A DNA stretch of 7,532 nucleotides from an uncultured Desulfuromonadales bacterium (GTDB lineage: Bacteria > Desulfobacterota > Desulfuromonadia > Desulfuromonadales > Geopsychrobacteraceae), in the NCBI GenBank assembly GCA_945788205.1, contig CALZLE010000343.1:1-7532 (forward strand). Direction: 5' to 3'. The notes below the pieces were generated by a model that was not told where the DNA came from, searched no databases, and saw only the letters and a list, made by a program, of their open reading frames with translations. Position numbers and translations under genes: made by a program. Shown here piece by piece: positions 1-5,973 of the stretch (its first letter is position 1; the number at the start of each line of letters is the position of its first letter).

Positions 1-1
1 A

Positions 2-943
2 GCGGCGGTCGTGCACGTTATTTTCAATGTGTTGGGGGTGCTGATCTGGATCGGTTTTGTCGATCAGTTGGCCCAGTGGAGCAGGATGATTTCACCAATG
101 CAGGAGCAATTGGCCGGGGTCGCGAGGCTGGCGGCAGAAACTCCACGGCAGATTGCCAATGCAAATACACTGTTTAATGTTGCGAATACTCTTATCTTTA
201 TCGGTTTTACTCCCTTCTTTGGGCGTTTTGTGACGCGGATTCTGCCGGACAAAGAGCCTGTCGAAAAACTGATCATTGTGCCGAAATTTCTCGACGAGCA
301 GTTGCTGGATACGCCGTCTATGGCCTTAAATGTGGTGCGGATGGAGATCGGTCATCTCGGCAGTCATATTCAGTTGATGCTGGCGGAAGCTCGGATTGCA
401 CTTGAAACCCGGGACGAACAGCTATTTAAGGAAGTTGAAAAGGCTGATGATGCGGCCGATATTCTGCATGCTGAGATCGTGGCCTTTCTGAGCCGGGTCG
501 GTAAACGAGAGCTGACGAAAGAACAGGCGGCGGAATATTTTCAGCTGAGTCAGGCGGCTGATTATCTGGAAAGTATTGGCGACGTTTTGGAAACCGATTT
601 GAGTCAACTTGGGCGCAAAATGATTGAACAGGACCTGCAGCCGAGCGAGACCATGCTGATGATTCTAACGACCCTCTACGAATGGATTTATCGCGCCCTG
701 GAATCGGCCCTTAAAGCGGTTCATGATAAAGATGAACTTGCGGCACAAGAGGTTGTTTCCATGCGCAATGAGGTCAATCAGCAGGTCGATGCGGCCTTGC
801 AGAGACAGGTCAGTAGTTTGGCTCTCAGCGGACAGGAACGGCTCAAAACCCTGCAGGTGGAGTTTGAGTTGATAGATAAGTTGAAGCGGATCTACACCTT
901 AACCAAGCGCATTTCCAGATTGATTTTGCCGCCGCGAGTCTAA
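2..943 (+). CDS. Na+/phosphate cotransporter family protein with PhoU-like C-terminal domain (5' truncated)
   Basis: This is the C-terminal 313 residues of a membrane protein whose start lies left of the window; the reading frame is open to the edge, so the GTG at 11 is not a credible start. Two hydrophobic segments are visible, at about fragment residues 4-20 and 56-78, each built around an FNV core followed by an LI.IGF run, as in the last membrane repeat of the Na+/Pi cotransporter (NptA/PF02690, COG1283) family. From about residue 108 to the end the protein is soluble, charged and helical. It has the PhoU-like heptad pattern, including a segment with ADDAADILHAEI (about 147-158) and an IDKLKRIYTLTKRI stretch near the end. 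Members of the family import inorganic phosphate with sodium at the inner membrane; the PhoU-like tail is thought to be regulatory. The gene is separated from kdsB by 100 bases and is probably not functionally tied to it. Family assignment is fairly sure; substrate is inferred from the family. Confidence 0.85.
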   Translation, partial: AAVVHVIFNVLGVLIWIGFVDQLAQWSRMISPMQEQLAGVARLAAETPRQIANANTLFNVANTLIFIGFTPFFGRFVTRILPDKEPVEKLIIVPKFLDEQLLDTPSMALNVVRMEIGHLGSHIQLMLAEARIALETRDEQLFKEVEKADDAADILHAEIVAFLSRVGKRELTKEQAAEYFQLSQAADYLESIGDVLETDLSQLGRKMIEQDLQPSETMLMILTTLYEWIYRALESALKAVHDKDELAAQEVVSMRNEVNQQVDAALQRQVSSLALSGQERLKTLQVEFELIDKLKRIYTLTKRISRLILPPRV

Positions 944-967
944 CATCTGCAGAGAGCAGGATTGAAG

Positions 968-996
968 TTGACATGTGCTGATTTTCGCGTAAGTAT
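968..996 (+). promoter_or_regulatory. possible sigma70-type promoter upstream of kdsB
   Basis: A perfect -35 hexamer TTGACA (968-973) is followed after 17 bases by AAGTAT (991-996), a poor match to the -10 consensus that keeps the conserved second A and last T. Transcription would start near 1003, giving a leader of about 40 bases before the kdsB start at 1044. No clear terminator separates the upstream transporter gene, so read-through is also possible. Seen by eye only. Confidence 0.35.
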
Positions 997-1043
997 CCAG
1001 AGGCTTAAATCGACCGTCCCACTGATTTTTTAAGGATCGAACA

Positions 1044-1817
1044 ATGAAACAACCCCCCAAGGCAACGGCAATTATTCCAGCCCGTTACGCATCTACCCGG
1101 TTTCCCGGTAAACCGTTGGCCTTGTTGAAAGGGTTGCCGATGATTCAACATGTTTGCCATCAGGTTTCTAAAGCAGAAACGGTTGGGCGGGTGATTGTTG
1201 CGACCGATGATGTGCGGATTGTGGAGACAGTCAGAGGATTTGGTGGCGAGGTGGTGATGACCCGCTCAGATCACCCGACTGGAACCGACCGTCTGGCCGA
1301 GGTTGCCGAACGTCTTTCTGACGAGTTGATCGTCAATGTTCAAGGCGATGAACCCCTTATCAACCCGCGTATGATCGATCAGGCTGTCGGGCCGATGTTG
1401 GACAACCCGAAGCTCAAGATGGGGACTCTGGCAGGTCGTATCGATCAGATCGAAGATTTTTACAGCCCGAATGTCGTGAAGGTGGTCAAGGGCGGCAACG
1501 GCTTGGCGCTCTATTTTTCCCGCGCCCCAATCCCTTGGCCGCGTGATTTGTCACGCGAAGAATTGGCTGAGAGTTTAGACAAGGTTGCACTTTACCGACA
1601 CATCGGGCTGTATGTTTATCGCCGCGATTTTCTGCTTGAATATCCACAGTTGCCGGCGACGCCACTTGAAACGCTGGAAAACCTCGAACAGTTGCGGGCG
1701 CTTGAATCCGGAATCGGACTGCATGTCGCGGAGACTGAGTTCTCTTGCCATGGTGTCGATACCCCGGAGGATTTGGAGCGGGTTTCGCAACTGATGTCGG
1801 AAGGAAACTATAGTTAA
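1044..1817 (+). CDS. kdsB: 3-deoxy-manno-octulosonate cytidylyltransferase (CMP-Kdo synthetase)
   Basis: The product activates Kdo with CTP, giving CMP-Kdo and pyrophosphate in the cytoplasm; CMP-Kdo is the donor for the Kdo transferase that acts on lipid A precursors. The 257-residue length is typical of the family. Visible motifs are the nucleotide-binding N-terminus PARYASTRFPGKPL (12-25), VATDD (52-56), HPTGTDR (77-83), the core VNVQGDEPLI (97-106) with the Mg2+-binding Asp102, SPNVVKVV (141-148), ALYFSRAPIPW (155-165), YRHIGLYVYRRDFL (184-197), LEQLRALESG (214-223) and GVDTPEDL (237-244). The ATG at 1044 is preceded by AAGGA (1032-1036) at 7 bases. It is the first Kdo gene of the window and is separated from pyrG, its likely source of CTP, by 169 bases holding a hairpin, so it may be transcribed partly apart from the genes that follow. 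No defects seen. Confidence 0.97.
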   Translation: MKQPPKATAIIPARYASTRFPGKPLALLKGLPMIQHVCHQVSKAETVGRVIVATDDVRIVETVRGFGGEVVMTRSDHPTGTDRLAEVAERLSDELIVNVQGDEPLINPRMIDQAVGPMLDNPKLKMGTLAGRIDQIEDFYSPNVVKVVKGGNGLALYFSRAPIPWPRDLSREELAESLDKVALYRHIGLYVYRRDFLLEYPQLPATPLETLENLEQLRALESGIGLHVAETEFSCHGVDTPEDLERVSQLMSEGNYS

Positions 1818-1838
1818 AACAGGCAATTATTGTTAGAT

Positions 1839-1847
1839 TGCTAATAT
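1839..1847 (+). promoter_or_regulatory. possible extended -10 promoter for pyrG and downstream genes
   Basis: TG-C-TAATAT forms an extended -10 element: TG at 1839-1840, one base, then TAATAT at 1842-1847. No good -35 lies at the usual distance, which extended -10 promoters tolerate. Transcription would start near 1853, leaving a leader of about 130 bases before pyrG. A second possible -10, TAGAAT at 1895-1900, lies past the hairpin and has only a weak TTTCCT (1872-1877) at 17 bases upstream. Which of the two is used, if either, cannot be told from sequence. Confidence 0.3.
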
Positions 1848-1860
1848 GGAGAGTTTTTTG

Positions 1861-1886
1861 CAGGATCGGGGTTTCCTTCGGTCCTG
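1861..1886 (+). terminator. terminator-like or attenuator-like hairpin between kdsB and pyrG
   Basis: The left arm CAGGATCGGGG (1861-1871) pairs over 11 positions with CTTCGGTCCTG (1876-1886) around a TTTC loop; eight pairs are Watson-Crick and three are G-U. It is followed by TTTCTGTGT, a broken U-tract. It could be a leaky intrinsic terminator after kdsB. If the extended -10 site just upstream is a real promoter, it would instead be a leader hairpin that tunes transcription of pyrG and the genes behind it. The imperfect U-tract makes strong termination doubtful. Confidence 0.45.
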
Positions 1887-1911
1887 TTTCTGTGTAGAAT
1901 CAGCCTTTCGA

Positions 1912-1936
1912 CCTGCGTTGGCTGTGAAACAGCAGG
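1912..1936 (+). other. small hairpin with two alternative pairings in the pyrG leader
   Basis: GCTGT (1921-1925) can pair with ACAGC (1929-1933) around a GAA loop. Alternatively CCTGC (1912-1916) can pair with GCAGG (1932-1936) around a 15-base loop. The two pairings share bases 1932-1933 and so compete, unless the outer one forms with a shifted register. No U-tract follows, so it is not a terminator. Stems of 5 bp arise often by chance. Confidence 0.2.
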
Positions 1937-1969
1937 GTCAAAAATCAGGTCATCACATATCATTTTTTT

Positions 1970-1980
1970 AAGGAGCAGGA
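1970..1980 (+). promoter_or_regulatory. ribosome binding region that bears on the pyrG start
   Basis: AAGGAG (1970-1975) and a second AGGA (1977-1980) precede two in-frame start candidates, TTG at 1981 and ATG at 1987. The second AGGA sits 6 bases before the ATG and directly abuts the TTG. AAGGAG is 11 bases from the ATG and 5 from the TTG. The ATG gives the usual CTP synthase N-terminus (MKTKFLFVTGG), so it is preferred; the TTG would add only two residues. Confidence 0.6.
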
Positions 1981-1986
1981 TTGACA

Positions 1987-3588
1987 ATGAAGACGAAGTT
2001 TCTCTTTGTCACCGGCGGGGTCGTTTCATCCCTCGGTAAAGGTTTGGCCGCCGCATCAATCGGCGCGCTGATGGAAGCTCGTGGGTTGAAAGTTTCGATG
2101 CAGAAGATGGACCCCTATATCAATGTCGATCCTGGGACCATGAGTCCTTTTCAGCACGGTGAAGTTTTTGTCACCGATGATGGTGCTGAAACCGATCTGG
2201 ACCTTGGTCACTACGAGCGTTACACCTGTGCTAAATTGTCGAAAAAATCGAACTTTACCACCGGTCAGGTTTACGACTCGGTTATTCGCAAGGAGCGGCG
2301 TGGTGATTACCTTGGCGGTACCGTGCAGGTTATTCCGCATATCACCAACGAGATCAAGCAGAAGATTCTTGATAACGCCAAAGGGGTCGATATTGCGATC
2401 GTCGAAGTTGGCGGCACTGTTGGCGATATCGAATCTCTGCCGTTTCTCGAAGCGATTCGGCAGTTCCGTGCTGATCGCGGTCGGGAAAATGTCCTCTATA
2501 TCCACCTGACCCTGGTTCCCTATATCCCCACGGCTGGTGAGTTAAAGACCAAGCCGACGCAGCACAGTGTTAAAGATCTGCGTGAAATCGGTATCCAGCC
2601 TGATATTCTTCTCTGCCGTTGTGACCGTGAAATTCCCCGCGACATGAAATCCAAGATTGCTCTGTTCTGCAATGTTCCGGAGGAAGCCGTTATCACCGCT
2701 CGCGATGTGCCGACTATTTACGAAGTGCCGACCGAGTTTCATGCTGAAGGGCTCGATGAGCGGATCGTCGACTACCTGAATATCTGGACCAAAGCTCCTG
2801 ATCTGACTGGCTGGGATCGAATTGTCGAGCGGGTTAAAGAACCGGCGGGTGAAACCACAATTGCGATTGTCGGTAAATATGTCGGGCTGACCGAAAGCTA
2901 CAAGTCATTGGCCGAAGCATTAACCCACGGTGGTATTGCGAGTAACTGTCGGGTTAATTTGAAGTATGTTGACTCTGAGGCCTTGGAGCGTCACGGGGTC
3001 AACGGCGCATTTGATGGGGTCGATGGTATCCTGGTGCCGGGTGGTTTCGGCGAACGGGGTAGCGAAGGTAAGATTGCCGCGATCCGCCACGCTCGCGAAA
3101 ACAAACTACCGTTTTTCGGTATCTGTCTCGGGATGCAGATGGCGGTGACTGAGTTTGCCCGCCATGTCTGCGAGATCGAAGATGCGCACTCTTCCGAGTT
3201 TCAGGAGGACGCAAAAAATCCTGTTATTCACATTATGGAAGAACAGAAAAAGGTCAAAGGCAAGGGCGGCACCATGCGGCTTGGCGCCTACCCCTGTGAC
3301 CTTTCCGAAGGGACTTTGGCCCGGCGGATTTACGGGATGGAGCACCTGACCGAACGCCATCGGCATCGGTTTGAATTCAACAACAAGTACCGCGACAAGT
3401 TAAGAGAATGCGGCCTGGTTCTTTCCGGGATCAATCCGGAGTCTGACCTGGTGGAAATTGTTGAACTGGAGGAGCATCCCTGGTTCCTCGGTTGCCAGTT
3501 CCACCCGGAGTTCAAGTCCCGGCCGATGGAGCCGCACCCATTGTTTGAATCTTTTGTTGGCGCCTGCCTGAAGCAGCGTCAGGAGTAA
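1987..3588 (+). CDS. pyrG: CTP synthase (glutamine-hydrolysing)
   Basis: The enzyme converts UTP, ATP and glutamine to CTP in the cytoplasm, the last step of pyrimidine nucleotide synthesis. The 533-residue product has the two expected domains. The N-terminal amidoligase domain (about 1-268) carries the P-loop-like TGGVVSSLGKG (9-19), Mg2+ ligands Asp72 (in ETDLDLGHYERY) and Glu140 (in VEVGGTVGDIES), and the QHSVKDLR segment (192-199). The C-terminal class I glutaminase domain (about 290-530) has the oxyanion loop PGGFGERG (351-358), nucleophile Cys380 in FFGICLGMQ, and His506 and Glu508 in QFHPEF completing the triad. The family is inhibited by its product CTP. Its place inside the Kdo genes fits the CTP demand of KdsB, although pyrG serves the whole cell. 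Its stop is 4 bases before kdsA, and the kdsA Shine-Dalgarno lies in its last codons, suggesting translational coupling. No anomalies. Confidence 0.98.
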   Translation: MKTKFLFVTGGVVSSLGKGLAAASIGALMEARGLKVSMQKMDPYINVDPGTMSPFQHGEVFVTDDGAETDLDLGHYERYTCAKLSKKSNFTTGQVYDSVIRKERRGDYLGGTVQVIPHITNEIKQKILDNAKGVDIAIVEVGGTVGDIESLPFLEAIRQFRADRGRENVLYIHLTLVPYIPTAGELKTKPTQHSVKDLREIGIQPDILLCRCDREIPRDMKSKIALFCNVPEEAVITARDVPTIYEVPTEFHAEGLDERIVDYLNIWTKAPDLTGWDRIVERVKEPAGETTIAIVGKYVGLTESYKSLAEALTHGGIASNCRVNLKYVDSEALERHGVNGAFDGVDGILVPGGFGERGSEGKIAAIRHARENKLPFFGICLGMQMAVTEFARHVCEIEDAHSSEFQEDAKNPVIHIMEEQKKVKGKGGTMRLGAYPCDLSEGTLARRIYGMEHLTERHRHRFEFNNKYRDKLRECGLVLSGINPESDLVEIVELEEHPWFLGCQFHPEFKSRPMEPHPLFESFVGACLKQRQE

Positions 3589-3592
3589 TTTG

Positions 3593-4426
3593 ATGCAACA
3601 TGTAAACGTCGGTTCGGCCAGCTTTGGTGGGCAACAGCCCCTCACTTTGATTGCCGGACCATGCGCGATCGAAAATGAAGATCTGACGCTCCGGATTGCC
3701 GAAGGACTTAAGTCGATAACCGAAGAACTTGGCTGCCAGCTGGTGTTCAAGGCTTCCTACGATAAGGCGAATCGGACGTCGGTGACGTCCTTTCGTGGCC
3801 CTGGAATGGAAGAGGGTTTGCGGATTCTGGAGCGGGTCAAAAAAGACTTTGAGCTGCCGATCATTTCCGATGTTCACGACATTAGTCAAATTGCTGCTGC
3901 CGCGGAAGTTCTTGATATCTTGCAGATTCCGGCTTTTTTAAGCCGTCAGACCGATCTGCTGGTTGCGGTTGGCAATACTGGCAAAGTGGTGAACCTGAAA
4001 AAGGGCCAGTTTCTGGCACCGTGGGATGTTGAACATGGGGTCAAAAAGATAGCTTCGACTGGCAATGAACAAATCTTGCTGACCGAGCGCGGTGCTTCCT
4101 TCGGCTACAACAATCTGGTCACAGATATGCGTTCTTTGGTAATCATGCGCGAGCTTGGCTACCCGGTGGTTTTTGATGCGACTCATTCGGTGCAGCTGCC
4201 AGGCGGAGCCGGCGGCGCTTCCTCAGGACAGCGACAGTTTGTTGGTGCGCTTTCGCGGGCCGCGGCGGCGACCGGTATCGACGGTTTGTTCTGGGAGGTG
4301 CATGAGAATCCCGATCAGGCGTTGTGTGATGGACCAAATTCGTTACCGATCGATCAGGTTAAGTCGATGCTGCGCCAGGTTCTGGCGATCGACGCCATAT
4401 TTAAACAAGAGAGTTGCGGAGTATAA
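3593..4426 (+). CDS. kdsA: 3-deoxy-8-phosphooctulonate synthase (Kdo-8-phosphate synthase), metal-dependent type
   Basis: KdsA condenses phosphoenolpyruvate with D-arabinose 5-phosphate to give Kdo 8-phosphate and phosphate in the cytoplasm. The 277-residue product is a TIM-barrel DAHP/Kdo8P synthase-family protein. Visible motifs are AGPCAIE (21-27), FKASYDKANRTS (52-63), FRGPGMEEGL (67-76), SDVHD (92-96), PAFLSRQTDLL (113-123) and FDATHSVQLPGG (194-205). Cys24 takes the place of the Asn found in the metal-independent E. coli enzyme. With His198, Glu235 and Asp246 it matches, at a constant offset of 13, the four metal ligands I recall for the Aquifex enzyme (Cys11, His185, Glu222, Asp233). 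This points to the divalent-metal-dependent class. The ATG at 3593 has AGGAG (3581-3585) at 7 bases; a TTG directly before it would add one residue and is less likely. The gene lies 4 bases from both pyrG and kdsD. Confidence 0.97.
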   Translation: MQHVNVGSASFGGQQPLTLIAGPCAIENEDLTLRIAEGLKSITEELGCQLVFKASYDKANRTSVTSFRGPGMEEGLRILERVKKDFELPIISDVHDISQIAAAAEVLDILQIPAFLSRQTDLLVAVGNTGKVVNLKKGQFLAPWDVEHGVKKIASTGNEQILLTERGASFGYNNLVTDMRSLVIMRELGYPVVFDATHSVQLPGGAGGASSGQRQFVGALSRAAAATGIDGLFWEVHENPDQALCDGPNSLPIDQVKSMLRQVLAIDAIFKQESCGV

Positions 4427-4433
4427 AACATTG
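4418..4433 (+). promoter_or_regulatory. ribosome binding site and TTG start of kdsD
   Basis: GGAG (4418-4421), inside the last kdsA codons, is 9 bases before a TTG at 4431. The kdsD frame has no ATG near the expected N-terminus, and the next start-like codon, GTG at 4455, would trim eight residues and lacks a clear Shine-Dalgarno. The TTG gives an N-terminus (LIEAAKKVL) and total length close to family norms, so it is chosen. The arrangement implies translational coupling to kdsA. Confidence 0.65.
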
Positions 4434-5396
4434 CTGATTGAAGCTGCAAAAAAAGTGCTGCAGATTGAGGCCAACGCTGTATTGGCATTGCAATCACGAT
4501 TAGATGGCGATTTCTCCCACGCGATAGAGATGATCCTTTCCTGCGAGGGGAAGGTCGTGGTCACCGGGATGGGGAAGTCGGGCTTGATCTGCCAGAAGAT
4601 TGCCGCGACCATGGCCTCGACTGGAACACCGACTTTTTTTCTTCATCCCGCTGAGGGGATTCACGGCGATCTTGGAATGTTGGCTAAAGGAGATGTGGTT
4701 ATTGCCATCTCCAATTCGGGGGAGACCGAAGAGGTCTGTCGAATTCTGCCAGTCATTAAACGGATGGGTCTGCCGCTGATCTCCATGTCGGGGAACCCGA
4801 AAAGTACTTTGGCGATTGCCGGTGATGCCCATCTCGATATCAGTGTTGACGAAGAAGCCTGTCCGCTTGGTCTGGCACCGACAGCGAGTACCACGGCAAC
4901 TCTGGCAATGGGTGACGCTCTGGCTGTTGTGTTGCTTGAAGAGCGTGGCTTCAAGGCGGAGGATTTTGCCCTTTTTCATCCCGGTGGAGCACTTGGTAAG
5001 CGACTGCTCCTGCGGGTTGAAGATATGATGCATACCGGTAAAGAGGTGCCTTTGGTGCTTCCGGAGGTGCTGCTGCGCGATGCTCTGTTTGAAATCACCA
5101 GTAAGCAGTTGGGTGTTACCGGGGTGGTCGATTCACAGGGGCAGATGCTCGGAGTTTTCACCGATGGTGATTTACGTCGGATCATGGAAAAGGGACTCGA
5201 CAGCCTGAAGCAACCGATTTCAGAAGTCATGACCTCTTCTCCGAAGCGGATTTTACGGCGCAACCTCGCGGCTAAAGCACTGCAGATTATGGAGAGCCAC
5301 TCGATCACTTCACTATTTGTTTTTGACGATGACGAGAGTAAGGTTCCGGTCGGTATTGTGCACCTGCATGATCTGCTAAAAGCAGGAGTGGTTTGA
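4431..5396 (+). CDS. kdsD: D-arabinose 5-phosphate isomerase (KdsD/KpsF family)
   Basis: The enzyme interconverts D-ribulose 5-phosphate and D-arabinose 5-phosphate, supplying KdsA with substrate. The 321-residue product has an N-terminal SIS sugar-isomerase domain (about 30-170) with TGMGKSG (45-51), PAEGIHGDLGM (73-83) and ISNSGETEE (93-101), then FHPGGALGKRL (182-192). Two CBS domains follow, at about 196-255 and 263-320. Lys49, Glu101, Glu142 and His183 match, at a constant offset of 10, the active-site residues I recall for E. coli KdsD (Lys59, Glu111, Glu152, His193). His78 likewise matches His88, so the protein should be active. Translation probably begins at TTG 4431. The frame is open further upstream to 4155, but that stretch overlaps kdsA and has no KdsD-like sequence. 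The TGA stop shares one base with the kdsC ATG. The CBS pair may bind nucleotides, which is inference from the domain family. Confidence 0.95.
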   Translation: MLIEAAKKVLQIEANAVLALQSRLDGDFSHAIEMILSCEGKVVVTGMGKSGLICQKIAATMASTGTPTFFLHPAEGIHGDLGMLAKGDVVIAISNSGETEEVCRILPVIKRMGLPLISMSGNPKSTLAIAGDAHLDISVDEEACPLGLAPTASTTATLAMGDALAVVLLEERGFKAEDFALFHPGGALGKRLLLRVEDMMHTGKEVPLVLPEVLLRDALFEITSKQLGVTGVVDSQGQMLGVFTDGDLRRIMEKGLDSLKQPISEVMTSSPKRILRRNLAAKALQIMESHSITSLFVFDDDESKVPVGIVHLHDLLKAGVV

Positions 5397-5914
5397 TGGA
5401 AGCGAAACTGGCAAAAATCAAACTCTTGCTGCTCGACGTTGACGGGGTGATGACCGACGGCCGGATTATTTACGATAATCAGGGCAACGAACTGAAGGCT
5501 TTCGATGTTAAAGATGGCCATGGGTTAAAAATGCTGCAACGGGCCGGGATTAATATTGGCATCATTACCGGCCGTAAGTCGGAACTGGTGGCTAAGCGGG
5601 CAGCAGAGTTGGGCATTGAAATTCTCTATCAAAAAGCGCTAAACAAGCTCGACCCGTACCGGGAAATTCTTGCCGAACAGGGATTGACTGATGAGCAGGT
5701 TGCTTATGTCGGCGATGATGTGGTCGATCTACCGATTCTGCGGCGGGTTGGTTTTAGTGCGACGGTTGCCGACGCTGTTCCAGAGGTTTTGCCATTGGTC
5801 GATTATGTCGCCAGTCGTCCCGGAGGCCGTGGTGCGGTACGGGAGATCTGCGATCTGTTGATCAAAGCGAGTGGCCAATGGGAGCGTTTGACCGAGCGGT
5901 ATTTTGTCTCCTGA
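5396..5914 (+). CDS. kdsC: 3-deoxy-D-manno-octulosonate-8-phosphate phosphatase
   Basis: KdsC hydrolyses Kdo 8-phosphate to Kdo and phosphate in the cytoplasm, giving the substrate of KdsB. The 172-residue product is a small cap-less HAD phosphatase, normally a tetramer. HAD motif I is LLLLDVDGVMTDG (10-22) with nucleophile Asp14 and Asp16. Motif II is the Thr58 of IITGR. Motif III Lys84 lies in YQKALNKL (78-85), and motif IV is GDDVVDLP (106-113) with Asp107. The C-terminal PGGRGAVREICDLLI segment is also family-typical. In YQKALNKL a lysine stands where I expect glycine after the Gln (E. coli YQGQSNKL), a small oddity. The ATG at 5396 overlaps the kdsD TGA by one base and has AGGAG (5384-5388) at 7 bases; a TTG immediately upstream would add one residue. 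A 59-base gap follows before lptC. Confidence 0.96.
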   Translation: MEAKLAKIKLLLLDVDGVMTDGRIIYDNQGNELKAFDVKDGHGLKMLQRAGINIGIITGRKSELVAKRAAELGIEILYQKALNKLDPYREILAEQGLTDEQVAYVGDDVVDLPILRRVGFSATVADAVPEVLPLVDYVASRPGGRGAVREICDLLIKASGQWERLTERYFVS

Positions 5915-5961
5915 CCCGAGTGATCGTAAAGGCTTGAAATAAAGCCATGAAATTGGAAGGT

Positions 5962-5967
5962 GGAAGG
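5962..5967 (+). promoter_or_regulatory. ribosome binding site that decides the lptC start
   Basis: GGAAGG lies 6 bases before the ATG at 5974. The alternative in-frame ATG at 5947 has no close Shine-Dalgarno and would add nine non-hydrophobic residues before the membrane anchor. It also directly abuts a 5-bp hairpin (GGCTT 5931-5935, AAGCC 5942-5946). The downstream ATG is therefore preferred. Confidence 0.6.
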
Positions 5968-5973
5968 CCGTCA

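Noticed and set aside
11..13. GTG as start of the first gene
   Set aside because: The frame is open to the left edge, and the sequence at this point is already inside a conserved membrane helix, so the true start is upstream of the window.
2056..2505. 149-codon open frame on the minus strand within pyrG
   Set aside because: It lies entirely opposite highly conserved CTP synthase sequence and its translation has no recognisable domain; it is a shadow of pyrG.
3512..3889. 125-codon open frame on the minus strand across the pyrG-kdsA junction
   Set aside because: Opposite two well-supported genes, with no recognisable protein features.
4155..4430. Upstream in-frame extension of kdsD by 92 codons
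   Set aside because: It overlaps kdsA in another frame and its translation is arginine-rich and unlike the KdsD N-terminus; the total length would exceed the family norm by about 90 residues.
4500..5033. 177-codon open frame on the minus strand inside kdsD
   Set aside because: It is antisense to the conserved SIS domain, and its composition has no sign of a real protein.
4976..5521. 181-codon open frame on the minus strand across kdsD and kdsC
   Set aside because: It is antisense to CBS domains and the KdsC N-terminus; the Ser/Arg-rich translation is typical of a shadow frame.
5931..5946. Hairpin GGCTT/AAGCC between kdsC and lptC as a terminator
   Set aside because: It has only 5 bp and no U-tract, and it sits inside a close-packed operon; it is unlikely to stop transcription.
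5947..5949. ATG at 5947 as the lptC start
   Set aside because: It has no close Shine-Dalgarno, whereas the ATG at 5974 has GGAAGG at 6 bases and gives a standard membrane-anchor N-terminus.
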